A program made the translations under genes and the position numbers. Positions 55,424-57,843 of a stretch of 57,843 bases of DNA are shown in pieces. Under the pieces are notes generated by a model. It was not told the origin of the DNA, did no database searches, and saw only the letters and a list, made by a program, of their open reading frames with translations. The stretch is from a bacterium (lineage in GTDB: Bacteria; CAYTYR01; UBA6262): positions 1 through 57,843 of the forward strand of contig JAQTPL010000009.1 of the NCBI GenBank assembly GCA_028712895.1, written 5' to 3'. Within the stretch, counting starts at the first letter, position 1, and each line of letters starts with the position of its first letter.

Positions 55424-56895
55424 GCTTTCTCTTCCTCCTTGGGTGACTGCTCAGTTGATTTAGCTGTATCTATCTTACTTACTTTAATAATTTTAGCTAC
55501 GCACTCAATATGCGCTGTTTGTGGGAACATGTCCACCGGCTGCACTACGTCCAATTTATAATGCTTTTTGTGCAGGATCTGCAGGTCACGCGCCATGGTA
55601 GACGGCTCGCAGGAAATATATATAATTTTCTTGGGAGCCAGATTAATGATCGCGTCTATTACCTTTTGAGAGAGGCCTTTGCGCGGCGGATCGACGATAA
55701 TGACCTCTGGCTTTACCTGCTGTTTATATAAACGAGCTAATACCAGTTCTGCTTCACCGAGACGGAATTCCACATTTTCAATCTTATTCCAGTCGGCATT
55801 GAACATGGCATCTTTGACGGCGCTTTGCCCCGATTCAATCCCTATGACTTTCTGAGCTTGTGGAGCCATATATAAGGCAATGGCCCCGGCTCCGCTGTAT
55901 ACATCCAGGACTAGTTCCTGGCCGGAAAGTTCGGCAAAGTTTAAAACCGTGTCATATAATCTCTCTGCTTGCCTGGTGTTCGTCTGGAAAAAAGAAACCG
56001 GAGAAATATCAAAACCAAGATCTTTGATTTTTTCCTGGATTTTCAGCCTACCGGCAATGACCAGTGTATCTTCGCCGAGTATCACATTGGTTTTCGCTTT
56101 ATTGATATTTTGGATAACGCTCAGCACTTGCGGAAAACGTTCCATGATCCTGGTCGCTATCTCAGCTTTGTTAGGAAAATCTTTTTCTTTAGTGACAAAA
56201 ATCAGCATATACTGGTCAGTATTCACCCCAGCCCGCACGATAATATGGCGCACCAGGCCGCGGTGAGTCTCTTCATCATAACCAGGCAATTCATATTCGC
56301 CAAGTAATTGGCGCGCCAGGGCCAGGATCTCATTGGCAGTATCAGTTTGGATCTGGCATTTTTCTATATCAATGATCCGATGGGTGTTTTTGGCATAAAA
56401 ACCGCAAACGATCTTTTTCCCGCCTGCTTCTTTTTCCCGCAAGCCCACTTTAAGCTGCATTTTATTCCGGTAATTGAACGGGCTCTCTGCTGGAATAATA
56501 TCCAGGACATTAGGTTCCTTAAAACGGGCAATATACTTCAAGGCATCTTTGACCATTAAGGTCTTAAGCTTCAGCTGGGTCTCATATTGGATATGCTGCC
56601 AGTCACATCCACCGCAGAAAAGCTTATCTTCTACCTGTTCTTCCAAGCGATAAAAATATGGGCAGGGAGGATTGATCCGGTCGGGGGAAGGAGTAATAAT
56701 TTTAGTGATTTTGGCCCGGGCATAGTCTTTTTTAACTTCCGTGATTTCCGCTTCTACTTCATCACCGGGACAGCCGTACGGCAGAAAAATAGTAAATCCC
56801 CGGTAGCGGGCTAGGGCCTCGCCGCCGAAAATAAGATTTTCGATCTTCAGGTTCACTTTTTCTTTTACAGTTATGGGTTTTACTAAAACTGACAT
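55420..56895 (-). CDS. rlmD: 23S rRNA (uracil-C5)-methyltransferase, RumA/RlmD type
   Basis: SAM-dependent RNA m5U methyltransferase. TRAM domain (about 8-70), FeS-cluster cysteines CPYFYRLE...CGGCDWQH near 77-100, SAM motif VLDVYSGAGAIALYM near 325, DPPRKGLSQ near 409 and the catalytic-cysteine region ISCEPSTMARDL near 434. A short Lys/Glu-rich tail follows. The exact uridine (U747 or U1939) cannot be told. No strong Shine-Dalgarno. Confidence 0.93.
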   Translation of the reverse strand: MSVLVKPITVKEKVNLKIENLIFGGEALARYRGFTIFLPYGCPGDEVEAEITEVKKDYARAKITKIITPSPDRINPPCPYFYRLEEQVEDKLFCGGCDWQHIQYETQLKLKTLMVKDALKYIARFKEPNVLDIIPAESPFNYRNKMQLKVGLREKEAGGKKIVCGFYAKNTHRIIDIEKCQIQTDTANEILALARQLLGEYELPGYDEETHRGLVRHIIVRAGVNTDQYMLIFVTKEKDFPNKAEIATRIMERFPQVLSVIQNINKAKTNVILGEDTLVIAGRLKIQEKIKDLGFDISPVSFFQTNTRQAERLYDTVLNFAELSGQELVLDVYSGAGAIALYMAPQAQKVIGIESGQSAVKDAMFNADWNKIENVEFRLGEAELVLARLYKQQVKPEVIIVDPPRKGLSQKVIDAIINLAPKKIIYISCEPSTMARDLQILHKKHYKLDVVQPVDMFPQTAHIECVAKIIKVSKIDTAKSTEQSPKEEEKA

Positions 56896-56908
56896 TATGA
56901 CTATTATC

Positions 56909-57112
56909 CTATTCTTTTAGTTTATCTTTAAGTTCAGCGTAGATCTCTTTTAGTTTTTCTTCATGGTATCTTTCCTGGCCCAAAAATGTTTCCAGTAATT
57001 TCTTGGCTTCAGCATCATCTGTTCCGGCGATCATTTCCTCATAAAGCTGCTGCGCTGATTGCTCTCTCTCAATAGCCGTCTTAAAAAGATTAAATAGGTC
57101 CTGCATTTTCAT
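56909..57112 (-). CDS. Half-size ferritin-like (two-helix) protein
   Basis: Only 67 residues forming two helices. The first has Glu15 and Tyr24 (EREQSAQQLYEEM); the second has Glu47-x2-His50 (ERYHEEKL). This is half of a diiron four-helix bundle, so a working site needs a dimer, as in encapsulated-ferritin-type proteins. It carries no encapsulin-targeting tail that I can see. AAAGGAG precedes the ATG. It lies between DUF1805 and rlmD. Confidence 0.75.
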   Translation of the reverse strand: MKMQDLFNLFKTAIEREQSAQQLYEEMIAGTDDAEAKKLLETFLGQERYHEEKLKEIYAELKDKLKE

Positions 57113-57124
57113 AACCAGCTCCTT

Positions 57125-57412
57125 TTACAGCATTTTTTCCAGCGCTGTTTCGCCGGACATTCCAATCTCGATCCCAAGTTGTTTGGCGATAACCGAGACT
57201 TCCTGTATCTTAGCTTTTAAAAGTTCATTAACTGTGGTTACGCCGCGTACTATGGCTGCCGCGTCACCCATCTTATCAGCGGTTGCCATATTCAGGTAAC
57301 CGCACATCACATAACCCTGCTTGGCCAGGACAAATACCAGGCTGGTATTGGGAAGTTTGATCTCATACCCCTCTGCCATCCCATTCTTTAGCTTCACCTC
57401 AAACCTTTTCAT
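57125..57412 (-). CDS. DUF1805 (YunC-like) protein
   Basis: A 95-residue protein matching the YunC/DUF1805 pattern: GYEIKLPNTSLVFVLA, GYVMCGYLNM, then AAAIVRGVTTVNELL and a GIEIGMSG end. Function unknown. AGAGGT precedes the ATG. It is 12 bases before the half-ferritin and probably cotranscribed with it. Confidence 0.85.
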   Translation of the reverse strand: MKRFEVKLKNGMAEGYEIKLPNTSLVFVLAKQGYVMCGYLNMATADKMGDAAAIVRGVTTVNELLKAKIQEVSVIAKQLGIEIGMSGETALEKML

Positions 57413-57421
57413 ATTTTACCT

Positions 57422-57782
57422 CTATTTGGTCCTTTATCAGTGAACTGGTTATTTTTGTTTCCGCCAAATAGACTGGCGGACTCCCTTTGGTCGCGCATGA
57501 TAAAAGTCTTTAAACCAAATGATTGCTTCAGCCGCAGGCTGATCCGCCGATCTTTTTGGAGGATTGGCTAAAACACGACAATCTCGCTCAAAAAACAACC
57601 AAGTTCCTTGATCTATACATTTAAGAATAGGCGAGCGCGGCCGCTGATGCCAGTGAAGAAAACGTTCGGAGCTTGAGTTGGCATGGATTCTTTATCCCCG
57701 TACTTTGGGGAACTCAAGCGAGAATTGAGTGCGTTTTCCTCGCCGGGGAAAACGACACGCTTTTCGAAACGGCGCAGCGTGA
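57422..57782. other. Hairpin-rich 390-base gap, candidate repeat element or structured RNA
   Basis: No gene is certain. Hairpins: CTATTTGG/CCAAATAG (57422-57471), TCCGCCA/TGGCGGA (57460-57480), CAGCC/GGCTG near 57530, GCTTGAGTT/AACTCAAGC (57671-57719) enclosing TCCCC/GGGGA, and CGTTTTCC/GGAAAACG (57732-57754). On the minus strand a frame is open for 80 codons (57452-57691, stop at 57449-57451) but has no ATG; it would read ...ADQPAAEAIIWFKDFYHA.... Composition is more GC-rich than other gaps here. Confidence 0.45.
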
Positions 57783-57804
57783 CAGCGAGCCTAATACCTA
57801 TTTC

Positions 57805-57843
57805 CTATCCCAGTTTTTCCTTCAATATCTTATTCACAACTCC
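57805..57843 (-). CDS. C-terminal end of a GatB/YqeY-like protein, cut at window edge
   Basis: Twelve codons and a stop: GVVNKILKEKLG. This resembles the C-terminus of Asp/Glu-tRNA amidotransferase subunit B (GatB) or the related YqeY domain. Too short to be sure; the rest lies outside the window. Confidence 0.4.
   Translation of the reverse strand, partial: GVVNKILKEKLG

Noticed and set aside
57422-57782. RNase P RNA or tmRNA in the terminal gap
   Set aside because: Neither the RNase P core motif nor a tRNA-like end is present.

Overview
The window reads as one stretch of chromosome from an anaerobic (or oxygen-wary), Gram-negative-type bacterium, probably of an uncultivated candidate lineage. 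Signs of anaerobic life are a two-subunit 2-oxoacid:ferredoxin oxidoreductase, three ferritin/rubrerythrin-type proteins and many radical or low-potential enzymes. Signs of an outer membrane are a FadL/PorV-like beta-barrel, lipoproteins and large signal-peptide proteins. The standard genetic code fits all genes. I cannot assign a phylum; the mix resembles Omnitrophica/Firestonebacteria/Desantisbacteria-like genomes, but that is an impression only.

Almost everything is on the minus strand, so the transcription order runs from high to low coordinates. From the right: the last codons of a GatB-like gene, a hairpin-rich gap, DUF1805, a half-ferritin, rlmD, pgi, a nucleotidase-like HAD, a secreted lamin-tail protein, a PilZ protein, then a sugar-phosphate block (nucleotidyltransferase/phosphomannomutase fusion, phosphohexomutase, enolase, ftsB). 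Two tRNAs (Leu-UAA, initiator Met) follow. Next come a 1,908-residue secreted glycoside-hydrolase protein with a leader-peptide/terminator leader, a tail-fibre-like secreted protein, an outer-membrane barrel and a PilZ protein. A tRNA with CAU anticodon heads a long housekeeping run: tilS, ftsH, folE, folP, cdaA, pdxJ, glmS, gdpD, larA-like. After a lipoprotein and a GalT-like gene comes the only plus-strand gene, an AAA ATPase. Then korA-korB, DUF2156, an ABC exporter, two aldolases, ygiQ, a GGDEF-PilZ protein, rubrerythrin, msrA, rlmN, a HAD phosphatase, a MutY-like protein, a DUF3332 lipoprotein, an NlpC/P60-thioredoxin-ferritin-flavoprotein operon and a copper P-type ATPase cut by the left edge.

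The genes group by theme: oxygen and metal defence at the left; one-carbon, cofactor, envelope-precursor and c-di-AMP functions in the centre; glycolysis and sugar nucleotides at the right; c-di-GMP input (GGDEF) and three PilZ outputs scattered through. Near-consensus sigma-70 promoters with 16-17 bp spacers can be read in front of at least ten units.

The most unusual feature is a dispersed family of degenerate short-word arrays, mostly with a 7-base period. At least 17 loci carry 3-8 copies of a locus-specific word. Nearly all start within about 10 bases of the 3' end of the gene upstream, several contain that gene's stop codon, and one lies in frame inside a phosphohexomutase gene. They resemble in form the heptanucleotide STRR repeats known from heterocystous cyanobacteria, but the words differ between loci and many loci form inverted pairs. 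I consider this the best candidate for something undescribed here.
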